Shown: positions 25,540 to 34,416, numbered from the stretch's first letter. The stretch: 51,384 bases of DNA from a candidate division WOR-3 bacterium (GCA_039803925.1 JBDRZL010000015.1:1-51384), one strand, 5' to 3'. Program-made: numbers and translations. Notes: generated by a model from the sequence alone, not told the origin.

Positions 25540-27085
25540 TCTCCTATTTTCAATCTTTGTTTCACTTTTACTATACAGAAGAGAAAAGAATAAAAAAATT
25601 TTGTTTACCTTAAGAACTCTTTCTCTTTTTTTTCTATTTCTTTTTCTCACAGATTTTGTTTTTAAAATTGAAGAAAAAAGAAAAATTAAACCCCTTCTTT
25701 TAGTTGAAAAAAATTTTGAAAAAGAATACCAAAAAAATAAAGATTTAAAAATTTTCAGAAAAGAAAAGCTTGAAAGTGAAAGCGATTTTATTAATTTACT
25801 TAAAAAAATAAGGGAGGAAGATATATTTTATTTAGGATATTTTGATTATGAAAGAAAAAGAGAAATTTTGAATCTTTTAATGAAAAATAAAATAAGGTTT
25901 AATTATTTTTTCCCAGAATATTTTAAAAAAGAAGATTTCAAAATTACACCCATATATTTGATTAGAAAAAATAAAAAAGAGGGTTTTTTAATTGAAGGAG
26001 ATAACATTGAAATTGAAGTTTATGAAAATAAAATAAAAAAGGAAAGCATAAAAATATTAAAGGAAAAATACTATTTTCCAGAATTTAAGCCCAATTCAAC
26101 AAGAAAAATAACCTTTAAAACTCAAAATTTAACAAAAAATTTTTATGTTACTGATATTGATGAAAATTTCAAAATAAAATTAACATCTGATAACTTTTAT
26201 CCTGTCATGGGCTTTTTAAATAGATTTTTTAAAAATTATCTCAATGCTGATATTGAAATGGAAATTAAAGGAAAAACTTATAATAAAATGAATACCGATT
26301 ATGACTTTTATATTGATATATTCACAGAAAGGGAAAGGGATTTACCGAAAATATTTATCCCCTATCCTGACACTTTTCTTGAAGGAGAATTTGATTTTGG
26401 GTTTGAAGAAAAAGTTAATATTGAAAAAATTGAATTTAAAAAAAATTTAAAGGGAGATACACTTTTTTATTTTTTCTTAGATAACAAAAAATTGCCTTTA
26501 ATTTTAGCTAAAGAAAAAAATTTGATAATATCAACACCTGACTTATGGAAAATAAATCTCGCCTCAGAGAGAAATTTAGAAAAAAAATTTATAGAAATAA
26601 TAAGAAAAAATTTTTTTTCCAATTTAGATCCAAAAATAGTTCCTCTTTTTTCAGAAAAAGAATCAGAAGGTGAATTCAGTTTATCCTTTTTTATTAAAAG
26701 TTTTGGTGATAACCCTCCCCTTTTGTCTTTTTACATAAATGGAAAAAAATACTCCCTTAAAAAAGAAACAGAAAATATCTATGAATCACCTTTAATAAAT
26801 TTTAAAAAGGGTAAATACCTTATAAAAATTTTTAATAACACTTTTAATTTAGAAATAGAAGAAGAAAAAGAAAAGCCCAAATTTTTTGATATTCAATTTC
26901 TTGAATCAGCGAGACTCTCTACAGGTGGAGAAAAGATACCTCTGAATTACGATTATAAAACAAAGGAGAAAGAAAAAATTTCTAAAAAAGAAATATTTTC
27001 CTCAAAAAGTATTTTTCTCTTATTATTATTTATAACCTTTTACTCAATTGAAATATATTTAAGAAAAAAAAGAGGGCTTTTATAA
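25517..27085 (+). CDS. BatA/vWA-like membrane protein with two N-terminal and one C-terminal TM segments
   Basis: Starts with TTG 25517, inside the preceding gene. Residues ~1-50 are two hydrophobic helices split by a basic loop. A long, lysine-rich extracytoplasmic region follows. Near the end LESARLSTGGEKIPL corresponds to the conserved Leu-Ala-x-x-(T/S)-Gly-Gly block of the BatA/glutamine-amidotransferase-like membrane family. Then a TM helix and RKKRGLL close the protein, as in that family (TM then Arg-rich Gly-Leu end). No metal-binding MIDAS motif (DxSxS) is seen, so the vWA-type function may be lost. The stop overlaps the next ATG by one base. Role unknown. Confidence 0.6.
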   Translation: MIYQLVFSLLFSIFVSLLLYRREKNKKILFTLRTLSLFFLFLFLTDFVFKIEEKRKIKPLLLVEKNFEKEYQKNKDLKIFRKEKLESESDFINLLKKIREEDIFYLGYFDYERKREILNLLMKNKIRFNYFFPEYFKKEDFKITPIYLIRKNKKEGFLIEGDNIEIEVYENKIKKESIKILKEKYYFPEFKPNSTRKITFKTQNLTKNFYVTDIDENFKIKLTSDNFYPVMGFLNRFFKNYLNADIEMEIKGKTYNKMNTDYDFYIDIFTERERDLPKIFIPYPDTFLEGEFDFGFEEKVNIEKIEFKKNLKGDTLFYFFLDNKKLPLILAKEKNLIISTPDLWKINLASERNLEKKFIEIIRKNFFSNLDPKIVPLFSEKESEGEFSLSFFIKSFGDNPPLLSFYINGKKYSLKKETENIYESPLINFKKGKYLIKIFNNTFNLEIEEEKEKPKFFDIQFLESARLSTGGEKIPLNYDYKTKEKEKISKKEIFSSKSIFLLLLFITFYSIEIYLRKKRGLL

Positions 27086-27429
27086 TGGCTTTTATATTGA
27101 AATATAAAAATAGTTTCAGGGCAAAACATGCCCTCCTATCTTATAAAGGGAAAAAAGAAGAGCTTCATGAACACCTTTATACGCTTATAGTATCGATCAA
27201 TGCCAATGAAAGAAATGATGAAGGTTATACAATTGATTTTATGGAAATTAAAAAATTTATAGATCAGCTTTTGCCCAATGAAGGAGAAAATTTAAATGAA
27301 AGATTTCCCTTTCCCACTTCAACAGAAAATATTGCAGAATATTTTTATGAGATTATAAAAGAAGTATTTGATGTTAAAGAAATTGAATTATGGCAGGATG
27401 ACAATTTCTGTGTAATATACAGAAAATGA
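27085..27429 (+). CDS. QueD/6-pyruvoyl-tetrahydropterin synthase-like protein lacking the catalytic Cys
   Basis: 114 residues with the T-fold pattern. FRAKHAL supplies the first zinc His (H15) and LHEH the second and third (H28, H30; the family normally has HGH). GYTIDFMEIKKFI is the family G-x-x-x-DF block, PTSTENIAEYFYEII the PT-x-EN block, and IELW the Glu that grips the pterin. The active-site Cys that should lie ~4-7 residues before HxH is replaced by KGKKEE, and the later catalytic Asp-His is NEG. It may therefore bind a pterin or zinc without synthase activity. It overlaps both neighbours. Confidence 0.7.
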   Translation: MAFILKYKNSFRAKHALLSYKGKKEELHEHLYTLIVSINANERNDEGYTIDFMEIKKFIDQLLPNEGENLNERFPFPTSTENIAEYFYEIIKEVFDVKEIELWQDDNFCVIYRK

Positions 27430-30086
27430 GTCTTCTTATATTTTTTATTCTACTCTGGGAACAGAAAGTAAATTACAAGATGGATTTAGAACTTGACACT
27501 TTAAAGGATATTTTGAGAGGTTATGAGGAAATAACCTATAAAAATAATTCCCCTTATATTCTAAAGGAGTTATATCTTCATTTATATAACAATGCTTACA
27601 AAAATCTTAACACATATGCCTATAAAAGTTTTTTCAAGGATTATCTTATTTCATTTATAAGAATAATAGGAAATTTTTTTTATAAAGACGGATATATAGA
27701 AATAGATTCAGTAAAAATTAAAAATAAAAAGGTTAGATTTAAAATAGATGAAACTTTGCTTTTAGTATCCCTTGAAGAGGATCTAAAACCATCGGATTCA
27801 ATAAAATTTGAGATATATTTTAAAAGTAAGGTTCCATCTTTATTTAGATACCGATCAGGTTATAGTAAAAACCACTATGATTTTGGTCAATTTTATCCTG
27901 TTATGTGTGTTTTTGATGAAAAGGGATGGCATAATAGAAAATGGCACTTCAATGCTGAATTTTATCACAATTTTTCCAATTATATTGTTAAGATTAAAGT
28001 TCCTGGTAATTTTATTGTTGCAGGTGTTGGAGAATGTATTTCAAAAAATGATACAGTTAAAAAAGATGGATTTAAAGAAGTAATTTTTAGAGCAGAAAAT
28101 GTAATAGATTACTTTTTCTCTTGTGATCCAGATTTTCTATATCAGGATACTATAATTGATAATACTCATATTATTGCCTTTTACAGGAAAAAAAATGAAT
28201 CTTACAAAGATTCTTTTTTAATAAGGGGAGTAAGGGCATATAACTATTTAAAAGAAATATTTGGTGAATATCCTTATAAATGGCTAAAGATTGTTGATGG
28301 TTTAATTATGGGAGGAATGGAGTATCCTGGTCTTGCCTTATGTGGTAGAGATACATTTGATTTAATTCTTCATGAAATTGGTCACACATATTTTATGGGG
28401 ATTCTTGCTTCAAATCAGGAAGATGAAGCATGGCTTGATGAAGGAGGCACTTCTTTTATAACTGATTATTACAAATTTAAAAAGAAAAAAAATTTAAAAA
28501 TTTTCTATGAGAATTCAAAAAATATAACTGAAACAATAAGGGAGGGTTTTGATGATATTCTTTTAACGGCTTCTTATGCTTTTAAAAATAATTATTTTTC
28601 AGTTTATTCAAAAGGCTCTCATATTTATGCAATGCTTTTTGATATAATGGGAGAAGAAAATTTTGAAAAATTTCTAAAGGAATACTACATAAGATTTAGA
28701 TTTAAACATCCCGATACTGACAGTTTATTTAAAGTAGCAGAGGAAATTTACGGAAAATCTTTAAAAGAGATAAAAAATATATATGTAAAGGGATTACCTT
28801 TAAATGATTATGAGATTGTAAAATTTAAAAAATTTAAAGAAAAAGATAAATGGTTAAATGAGATTAAAATTAAAAATAATGGTAATACAATTTATCCAAT
28901 CAGTTTATTTCTTTTAAAAGGGAAAGATACTTTTAAAACAAAAATAGATTTTTTCAAAAGAGATACTATTATAAAAATTCAAACTGATTTTGAACCTGAA
29001 AAAATAATTCTTGACCCTTATAATTTTTCCCTTGATATAAAAAGAATAAATAACTTTTATCCAGTTAATTTTGAAAGAAAATTATCCTTAAATCATACCC
29101 CTCAAGAAAACGGATTTTATTTAAATTATTTTCCTTTTTTATTTTATTCACCTTTTTCTTACATTTCCCCTGGTTTTAATTTTACCTTTTCCTATTTAAA
29201 AAAATATCCCTCTCTTAATGGAGAAATTTTCTATTCTGCAAAGGGAAAGGATATTTATTATAACCTTAAATATAGCATAAGTTTTCCTTTTGTTTTTCCC
29301 CAGAATATCATATACTTAAATTCTCTATTTTTTGAAAGTAATTATTTCCTAAAAATAGGTTTTAAAAAAAGATATCAGGAATATTTATTGGATCCTAAAA
29401 AAGGAATTTTTCTTTCAGAATTTATTTATAAAAACTCAAAAAAAGAAAGTAAATTTTTTGAGGATGCAAATTATGCAGGTTTTAATTTTGGATTTTATAT
29501 TTTCCCTGTTACTGACTTATTTTATAATGAGATTACCGTTAATTTTTCTTTTTATCCCCAAAGATTTTCAGGAGATTATAACTTTAAAAAATTTTTTATA
29601 AAATATGAACTTTCTTTTAGCCCTTTTTATCCCTATTTATCTTACATAAATCCTTTTGACCTTATAAATATAAAATTTTTTTACGGCAGAATTGAGGGCC
29701 ATTTCCCTTTACAGGAGTTCTTTAACAATTATTCCATTTCCTCTTATGATATCTTGAGTTCCCCTTTTGAAAGAATTTCTCTTTTATCTTCTGATTATAC
29801 CTTTACAGGTGAGGAAGGAATTTATTTAAAAGGTTATAAATTTGTAAGATTTAAAAATGTTTTATCTTTTTCCTTTTCTTCAGGTTTCAAAATTTTTGGA
29901 ATTTTTTATGAAAAGATTTTATGGGGTGACTTCAATCTTTGGGATTCAGGAATTTACTTTAAAAAAAACTTTAAGAATTTTATGTTAAAAATATATTTAC
30001 CTTTTTATATAAATAACCCCGAACTTAATAAGGAAAAGAACAATTTTGATTTTAGAATTAAAATTGTGTTAAAATTTTTTGAATAA
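27426..30086 (+). CDS. M1-family metallopeptidase with C-terminal beta-barrel-like region
   Basis: A hydrophobic N-terminus (MSLLIFFILLW) suggests export. Residues ~20-190 form the M1 N-terminal beta domain. The exopeptidase motif appears as GGMEYPGL (normally GxMEN). The zinc site HEIGH is at residues 316-320, with the third ligand Glu 19 residues after the second His. YSKGSHIYAML supplies the Tyr of the active site. From ~560 on there is no usual M1 helical domain. Instead ~320 residues of alternating aromatic strands end with KIVLKFF, which resembles an outer-membrane barrel. If correct, this is a surface peptidase anchored by its own barrel. It overlaps the QueD-like gene by 4 nt. Confidence 0.78.
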   Translation: MSLLIFFILLWEQKVNYKMDLELDTLKDILRGYEEITYKNNSPYILKELYLHLYNNAYKNLNTYAYKSFFKDYLISFIRIIGNFFYKDGYIEIDSVKIKNKKVRFKIDETLLLVSLEEDLKPSDSIKFEIYFKSKVPSLFRYRSGYSKNHYDFGQFYPVMCVFDEKGWHNRKWHFNAEFYHNFSNYIVKIKVPGNFIVAGVGECISKNDTVKKDGFKEVIFRAENVIDYFFSCDPDFLYQDTIIDNTHIIAFYRKKNESYKDSFLIRGVRAYNYLKEIFGEYPYKWLKIVDGLIMGGMEYPGLALCGRDTFDLILHEIGHTYFMGILASNQEDEAWLDEGGTSFITDYYKFKKKKNLKIFYENSKNITETIREGFDDILLTASYAFKNNYFSVYSKGSHIYAMLFDIMGEENFEKFLKEYYIRFRFKHPDTDSLFKVAEEIYGKSLKEIKNIYVKGLPLNDYEIVKFKKFKEKDKWLNEIKIKNNGNTIYPISLFLLKGKDTFKTKIDFFKRDTIIKIQTDFEPEKIILDPYNFSLDIKRINNFYPVNFERKLSLNHTPQENGFYLNYFPFLFYSPFSYISPGFNFTFSYLKKYPSLNGEIFYSAKGKDIYYNLKYSISFPFVFPQNIIYLNSLFFESNYFLKIGFKKRYQEYLLDPKKGIFLSEFIYKNSKKESKFFEDANYAGFNFGFYIFPVTDLFYNEITVNFSFYPQRFSGDYNFKKFFIKYELSFSPFYPYLSYINPFDLINIKFFYGRIEGHFPLQEFFNNYSISSYDILSSPFERISLLSSDYTFTGEEGIYLKGYKFVRFKNVLSFSFSSGFKIFGIFYEKILWGDFNLWDSGIYFKKNFKNFMLKIYLPFYINNPELNKEKNNFDFRIKIVLKFFE

Positions 30087-30087
30087 A

Positions 30088-30100
30088 AGGTTCAAATCCT
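30088..30100 (+). promoter_or_regulatory. T-arm-like leader motif before the Yip1-like gene
   Basis: AGGTTCAAATCCT pairs AGG with CCT around TTCAAAT, the same loop as the T-arm of the tRNA-Val here. It lies 20 nt upstream of ATG 30121, with GAAAGGA as ribosome-binding site between. The nearest -10-like sequence is a weak GAATAA at 30081-30086, which overlaps the previous stop. Confidence 0.45.
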
Positions 30101-30120
30101 AAAAATTAGAAAGGAAAAAA

Positions 30121-30642
30121 ATGGATTTCGGAAAAATAGTTGAAAAGGCTCTTTCAATTTTACAATTAAAAGAAGATGTAATAAAGGAAGTATCTGAAAA
30201 ACCTGAATATTTAACTTTTTCAATTTTAATTGTTGCTATTGCGGGACTTGCAAGTTCAATTGGTTCTTTTAAGTTTATTCCAGGTATAATCACTGGTCCA
30301 ATTGTTGCTGTGATTGGATTTTTTATTGGGGTTGGAATATTGTGGATTATTGCAAAAATCTTCGGCGGTAAAGGAGATTACCTCTCTTACTTTAAACCTC
30401 TTGCAATGTCTGATATAATTCAATGGGTTACAGTTATACCTTTTATAGGCTTTTTTCTTGGTGCCATTGCCTCAATATGGATGGTAATTGTTGCCATAAA
30501 GGTAACACAGATTGTTCATGAACTTGATCTTCCTAAGGCGGTGCTTGTAGTTTTAATACCGATTGGTGTAGTCTTCTTCCTGTTTCTTCTTTTTGGGGCC
30601 GCAGCCTTTGCTGTAATTGGAATGAAGGGATTAAGACCTTAA
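30121..30642 (+). CDS. Yip1-family membrane protein
   Basis: 173 residues. After an amphipathic start (FGKIVEKALSILQLKEDVIKE) come five hydrophobic segments: ~36-53, ~57-80, ~98-122 and two near the end (AVLVVLIPIGVVFFLFLLFG and following). The pattern matches the bacterial Yip1 domain (integral membrane, unknown role). The motif KGDYLSYFKPLAMSDIIQW, the conserved central loop, supports this. Its TAA stop is in frame with and directly before the GlcD-like gene that follows. Confidence 0.7.
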   Translation: MDFGKIVEKALSILQLKEDVIKEVSEKPEYLTFSILIVAIAGLASSIGSFKFIPGIITGPIVAVIGFFIGVGILWIIAKIFGGKGDYLSYFKPLAMSDIIQWVTVIPFIGFFLGAIASIWMVIVAIKVTQIVHELDLPKAVLVVLIPIGVVFFLFLLFGAAAFAVIGMKGLRP

Positions 30643-30648
30643 TCAAAA

Positions 30649-31992
30649 ATAAAAGAAATTTTATCTAAATTTGAAAATAAATTATTAAGAGATAAAGATT
30701 TATTAAGTAAATATTCTGAGGACGAATCAAAAGTTAAGGGTAAAATACCTGAATTTGTATTTCTACCTGAAAAAGCAGAAGAAGTCTCCGAATTTGTTAA
30801 ATACTGCTTTAGGTATAAAATTCCAATAACACCGAGAGGAGGGGGAACAGGTCTTTCAGGCGGAGCTGTTCCCTTAAAAGGTGGTGTTATATCCTTTGAA
30901 AGGATGAATAAAATTATTGATATTGATGAAATAAATCAGTATGTGGTTCTTGAACCTGGTGTAGTTACAGGAGAAATTAATAAAGTTCTTAAATCCTTTG
31001 ATCTTTTTTATCCACCTGATCCAATGAGTCTTGATTCATGTACCATAGGTGGTAATGTTGCAACAAATGCAGGTGGTCCTAAGGCTTATAAATATGGTGT
31101 TACATCAAATTACCTTCTTGAACTGGAATGTGTATTTCCAAATGGAAATATAGAAACCATAGGTAAAAAAACAAGAAAATGGAAAGCTGGTTACAACCTG
31201 TTGAATCTTTTGTGTGGTTCTGAAGGCACACTTGCATTATTTACAAAGGTTACTCTTAAGGTAATTCCAAAGCCTGAAAAAGAGATTCTTATAATGCTTG
31301 GATTTGAAGAAAATAATAAACTTTTTGAGTTTGTAAAAAAAATTATAAAAAATAAATTTTTCCCTTCAGTAATTGAATTTATGGATAAAAGTTGTTTTAA
31401 TTTAGTGAAAGATAAAATTGAAAAATTTTTTCAATCAGAAAGTTCTATACTTTTTATCAGTTTTGAGGGAGGAGAAAAAGATATAGAAAAAATTATTGAA
31501 AGATTTTATTTGCTAACAGAAAAAGAAAAAATAAATAACATTTTTATAGGAGATGATAAAAATACAATTGAAAGAATGTGGAATATAAGAAAAAATATGT
31601 TTTATGAAACAGAAAAAATGGGTTTTAAAGTTCATTCAGAGGATTTAGGTATAACATTAACAAAAGCTATAGAATTTATTGAGAATATCAAAAAAATTCT
31701 AAAGGATTATAATAAAGAAGGTTATATATTCGGTCATCTTGGTGATGGAAATATACATATAAATTTGACTTATAAAAAGGAAGAAAAAGGGTTAATTAGA
31801 AAGATCTCAAAAAATATATGGGAACTAATAATAAAACATGGTGGAACAATAACTGCAGAACATGGAATAGGTTATTTAAAAAAGGAAGGATTTAAAAGGG
31901 AAATATCACCTTATTTATATAGAATTCATAAAGATATTAAAAAAATTTTTGACCCAAAGGGAATTTTGAATCCAGGAAAAATTTTTTACTAA
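30649..31992 (+). CDS. GlcD-type FAD-linked oxidase, non-standard start codon
   Basis: Flavoprotein of the glycolate/D-lactate dehydrogenase family. The PP-loop ITPRGGGTGLSGGAVPLKGG is encoded at about 30826-30885; then VLEPGV, IGGNVATNAGGPKAYKYG, GSEGTLALFTKVTLKV, and C-terminal signatures GHLGDGNIHI and TAEHGIGYLKKEG. The first ATG (30904) lies after the FAD-binding loop, so it cannot be the true start. The frame is open back to the Yip1 stop at 30640-30642 and reads as a normal GlcD N-terminus, but contains no ATG, GTG or TTG. ATA 30649 (or ATT 30658) would give ~447 residues, the usual length. No GlcF-type iron-sulfur partner is adjacent. Confidence 0.82.
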   Translation: MKEILSKFENKLLRDKDLLSKYSEDESKVKGKIPEFVFLPEKAEEVSEFVKYCFRYKIPITPRGGGTGLSGGAVPLKGGVISFERMNKIIDIDEINQYVVLEPGVVTGEINKVLKSFDLFYPPDPMSLDSCTIGGNVATNAGGPKAYKYGVTSNYLLELECVFPNGNIETIGKKTRKWKAGYNLLNLLCGSEGTLALFTKVTLKVIPKPEKEILIMLGFEENNKLFEFVKKIIKNKFFPSVIEFMDKSCFNLVKDKIEKFFQSESSILFISFEGGEKDIEKIIERFYLLTEKEKINNIFIGDDKNTIERMWNIRKNMFYETEKMGFKVHSEDLGITLTKAIEFIENIKKILKDYNKEGYIFGHLGDGNIHINLTYKKEEKGLIRKISKNIWELIIKHGGTITAEHGIGYLKKEGFKREISPYLYRIHKDIKKIFDPKGILNPGKIFY

Positions 31993-32024
31993 ATTTTAAC
32001 TCAAATTAAAATAATCAGAGTGAG

Positions 32025-32260
32025 AAATTTTATTTAAAGATTTATATGGTTTTAATTAATTTTTCCGGTTCAGCAAGATTACAAAAAGTGCCTCCTAAAA
32101 AATGTTACTTTTAAAATCTTTTTTAAATCTTTCAATATGGGCATTTTCTCATATTTTTTTTCATCTACCCTTTTAAAGATTTGTAAGCACAAAACCAAAC
32201 TTTTTCTTTAATTTAACCACACAGAAAATATCCCTTTTAAACCAAATCACCTGAAAAAAG
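32025..32260 (-). pseudogene. Decayed integrase (rve) catalytic-core remnant
   Basis: In three frames of the minus strand the remains of an IS481/IS3-like integrase core follow in correct order. First is GDLV then KGYFLCG and KVWFCAY (32251 on), corresponding to the family block GDLVQ-x-D and the YxFTAID strand. Next is ENAHIERFKKDFKSNIF (32148-32098), the segment carrying the last catalytic Glu. Then comes CNLAEPEKLIKTI. Stops and frame changes are frequent. The first two catalytic Asp residues are not recognisable. It may be the other end of the same element family as at 241-580 and 51185-51290. Confidence 0.5.
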
Positions 32261-32364
32261 ATTATATTTTACTTTCTAAACAAAATTAATCTTCAACTAA
32301 TAATTACCTAAATCTATTTTTTAAATTTCTTTTTTTAATTTAACTGATGATTAAAAATTTAAAA

Positions 32365-32398
32365 GGGGGAGGGAGAATAATACTCTCCCTTACCCCCT
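32365..32398 (-). terminator. Rho-independent terminator of gdhA
   Basis: GGGGGA-GGGAGA pairs with TCTCCC-T-x-x-CCCCC (two-base bulge), giving an ~11-12-bp GC-rich stem around a short loop. On the minus strand it is followed by TTTTAAATTTTT. It starts about 18 nt after the gdhA stop and is the strongest stem in the window. Confidence 0.75.
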
Positions 32399-32415
32399 GT
32401 TATATATCTCCTTAA

Positions 32416-33663
32416 TTACACCCAGCCTCTCAATTTCATTCCTTCAACTACTCTTCTCACAGCAACTGCATATGCAGCAGTTCTGGGGTCAACATTAAAT
32501 TCTTTCATAGCATCCCAGACAGCATTAAAGGACTTTGTCATTTTATTATCAAGTTTTGAATAAACCTCTTCCTCTTCCCAGTACAACCCAGTAATATTCT
32601 GAACCCATTCAAAGTAAGAAACAGTAACACCACCTGCATTAGCAAGAAAATCAGGTAAAAATAAAATATTCTTCCTATGCAAAATTTCATCAGCTTCAGG
32701 AGTAACAGGTCCATTTGCAAGCTCTAAAATTATTTTAGCCTTTATTCTTTTTGCATTTTCTCCTGTTATAACCTCCTCAAGTGCTGCCGGAATAAGAATA
32801 TCCACATCCAGTTCAAGAAGTTCCTCATTTGTTATTTTTTCACTTCCTTTAAAACCAACCACAGAACCTGTTTTATTTTTATGTTCAAAAACTTCCTCAA
32901 ATAAAAGACCTTTCTTATTAAAAATTCCTCCTTTTGAATCACTGACAGCAATGACTTTTGTTCCAAACATCTCTGTTATGAGTTTGTGGGCAAAGTATCC
33001 TGCATTTCCGTATCCCTGAATTGCACAGGTTGCTTTTTTAAGGTCTATCCCGAGTTTTTTAGCAGCTTCTCTCAATACATACATACCACCTCTTGCAGTA
33101 GCATCATTTCTTCCAACAGAACCACCTATTCTTAAAGGTTTCCCGGTAATTACCCCAGGGGCATTATACTGTCTTATTTTGCTGAATTCATCCATCATCC
33201 AAGCCATTATCTGGGGATTTGTGTAAACATCAGGAGCAGGAATATCTTTTTCAGGTCCTATAACCTGAGCTATAGCTCTTATATATCCTCTTGAAAGTTC
33301 TTCCAGTTCCCTTTGAGACATTTCTTTTGGATTACATACAACACCACCCTTTCCCCCTCCATAAGGTAAATCCATAAGTGCTGTTTTCCATGTCATCCAG
33401 GCTGCAAGTGCTCTAACAGTATCAATAGTTTCCTCAGGATGGAATCTTATACCACCTTTTGTTGGCCCAAGAGCATCATTATACTGGACCCTGAACCCTC
33501 TAAACACCTTAACAGTTCCATTATCCATTCTAACAGGTATAGAAACATGTATTTCCCGCATAGGCCACCTTAACATCTCATGAATATGAGGCTCAAGTTT
33601 TAAAACTTGGGCAGCTCTATCAAGCTGCTCCTGAGCAACTTCAAAGGGATTTTTTTTAGCCAT
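32416..33663 (-). CDS. gdhA: Glutamate dehydrogenase (Glu/Leu/Phe/Val dehydrogenase family)
   Basis: Interconverts glutamate and 2-oxoglutarate plus ammonia, and so may feed the 2-oxoacid oxidoreductase encoded at 17310-20178. Motifs: GGIRFHPEE (~68), catalytic-Lys region [13 protein letters not shown] (~101-113), [20 protein letters not shown] (~143), the Rossmann motif [15 protein letters not shown] and [13 protein letters not shown]. At 415 residues it fits the hexameric prokaryotic class. GGAGG precedes the ATG, and a strong terminator follows the stop. It is monocistronic. The coenzyme preference is not resolved. Confidence 0.94.
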   Translation of the reverse strand: MAKKNPFEVAQEQLDRAAQVLKLEPHIHEMLRWPMREIHVSIPVRMDNGTVKVFRGFRVQYNDALGPTKGGIRFHPEETIDTVRALAAWMTWKTALMDLPYGGGKGGVVCNPKEMSQRELEELSRGYIRAIAQVIGPEKDIPAPDVYTNPQIMAWMMDEFSKIRQYNAPGVITGKPLRIGGSVGRNDATARGGMYVLREAAKKLGIDLKKATCAIQGYGNAGYFAHKLITEMFGTKVIAVSDSKGGIFNKKGLLFEEVFEHKNKTGSVVGFKGSEKITNEELLELDVDILIPAALEEVITGENAKRIKAKIILELANGPVTPEADEILHRKNILFLPDFLANAGGVTVSYFEWVQNITGLYWEEEEVYSKLDNKMTKSFNAVWDAMKEFNVDPRTAAYAVAVRRVVEGMKLRGWV

Positions 33664-33696
33664 TTTTAGTCCTCCAATTGTTATTTTTAAATTGTA

Positions 33697-33732
33697 GGGG
33701 ATTTAACCCTCCTCCTTTTTTATAATTTTATA
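33697..33732 (-). promoter_or_regulatory. gdhA leader: -10-like box and GGGTTAAATCCC hairpin motif
   Basis: On the minus strand TATAAA (33732-33727) and GGAGGAGGG precede AGGGTTAAATCCCC (33710-33697), which pairs GGG with CCC around TTAAAT. The ATG is 33 nt further on, with a separate GGAGG ribosome-binding site (33675-33671). A first GGAGGAGG at 33716-33709 has no ORF start behind it. Confidence 0.4.
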
Positions 33733-33765
33733 ATAACTTTACAAATTCAGTCAAATATTTTAAAA

Positions 33766-33789
33766 TATAATTATAAGGTTCAAGCCCTT
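33766..33789 (+). promoter_or_regulatory. TATAAT box and T-arm-like leader motif of the Roadblock/AAA+ operon
   Basis: TATAAT at 33766-33771 is followed three bases later by AAGGTTCAAGCCCTT (33775-33789), which can pair AAGG with CCTT around a 7-nt loop. AGAGG (33800-33804) and ATG 33811 follow. It is the only clear promoter before the chain of overlapping genes that runs to about 42660. Confidence 0.55.
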
Positions 33790-33810
33790 TTTAAAAAAAG
33801 AGGTTAAAAA

Positions 33811-33990
33811 ATGAACATCTCAAAAATAATATTTATACTTTCCCTTATTACTTTTATAATAGCACTTGTTTTAAAGCTTACAGGCACTGAATTCCCACAT
33901 CTTTTTAAACCCTATACCTACCTGAAAGGGACCTGGACATTACTTTTATTTTCTATTAGTTACCATTTGATTTTTGAAAAGGGGAAATAA
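33811..33990 (+). CDS. 59-residue two-helix membrane protein
   Basis: ATG 33811 follows AGAGG by 6 nt, and the frame ends at TAA 33988-33990. Residues ~4-23 (ISKIIFILSLITFIIALVLK) and ~40-52 (TWTLLLFSISYHL) are hydrophobic, with a loop containing LTGTEFPHLFKPYTYLKG between them. No known family is recognised. It is the first gene after the operon promoter and stands 27 nt before the Roadblock gene. It may be a small membrane partner of that system. Confidence 0.65.
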   Translation: MNISKIIFILSLITFIIALVLKLTGTEFPHLFKPYTYLKGTWTLLLFSISYHLIFEKGK

Positions 33991-34017
33991 AAGGGAAAAT
34001 TATTTTAAAATATATAT

Positions 34018-34416
34018 GTGAATAAAGACACTTTAATTTTAGGTGTTGAAGAATTTGTTGAATTACAGAAATTACTTGATGATTTTACATACAGAGCAAA
34101 CACACACTCTTCAATGCTTTCTACCCTTTCAGGACAATTGCTTGTTTCTTCAGGCTTTAAAACTCCCTTTAATCTCCTTGCAATATCAGCACTCCTTGCA
34201 GGAATTTTTCAAAGCACAAGAGAATTGGCAAGAATAATAGGAGAAAAAAATTTTATAACTTTTTTTCAGGAAGGTAACAGCTGGAATATATATTACACCC
34301 TGGTTGGAGAAGACCTGCTCCTTACCACCTTTTTTGATGATAGAACTATACTGGGAATGGTAGAAGTTCAGGCAAAAAAACTTGCAAAAAGGATAAATGA
34401 ACTTTTGAAAAAATGA
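34018..34416 (+). CDS. Roadblock/LC7-domain protein (MglB-like)
   Basis: 132 residues starting at GTG 34018. The fold pattern is right: MLSTLSGQLLVSSGFKT (first beta pair), LLAISALLAGIFQSTRELARIIGE (long helix), then FITFFQEGNSWNIYYTLVGEDLLLTTFF and ILGMVEVQAKKLAKRI. Roadblock proteins act as dimers that regulate small GTPases such as MglA or scaffold other proteins. No MglA-like GTPase is adjacent. The stop overlaps the AAA+ gene by 4 nt (ATGA), suggesting coupled synthesis of a complex. Confidence 0.8.
   Translation: MNKDTLILGVEEFVELQKLLDDFTYRANTHSSMLSTLSGQLLVSSGFKTPFNLLAISALLAGIFQSTRELARIIGEKNFITFFQEGNSWNIYYTLVGEDLLLTTFFDDRTILGMVEVQAKKLAKRINELLKK

Larger units (their letters stand above)
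31993..32415. other. 423-bp gap between GlcD-like gene and gdhA
   Basis: This gap holds an integrase relic on the minus strand (32025-32260) and the gdhA terminator (32365-32398). No intact reading frame or RNA gene is seen. Confidence 0.6.
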
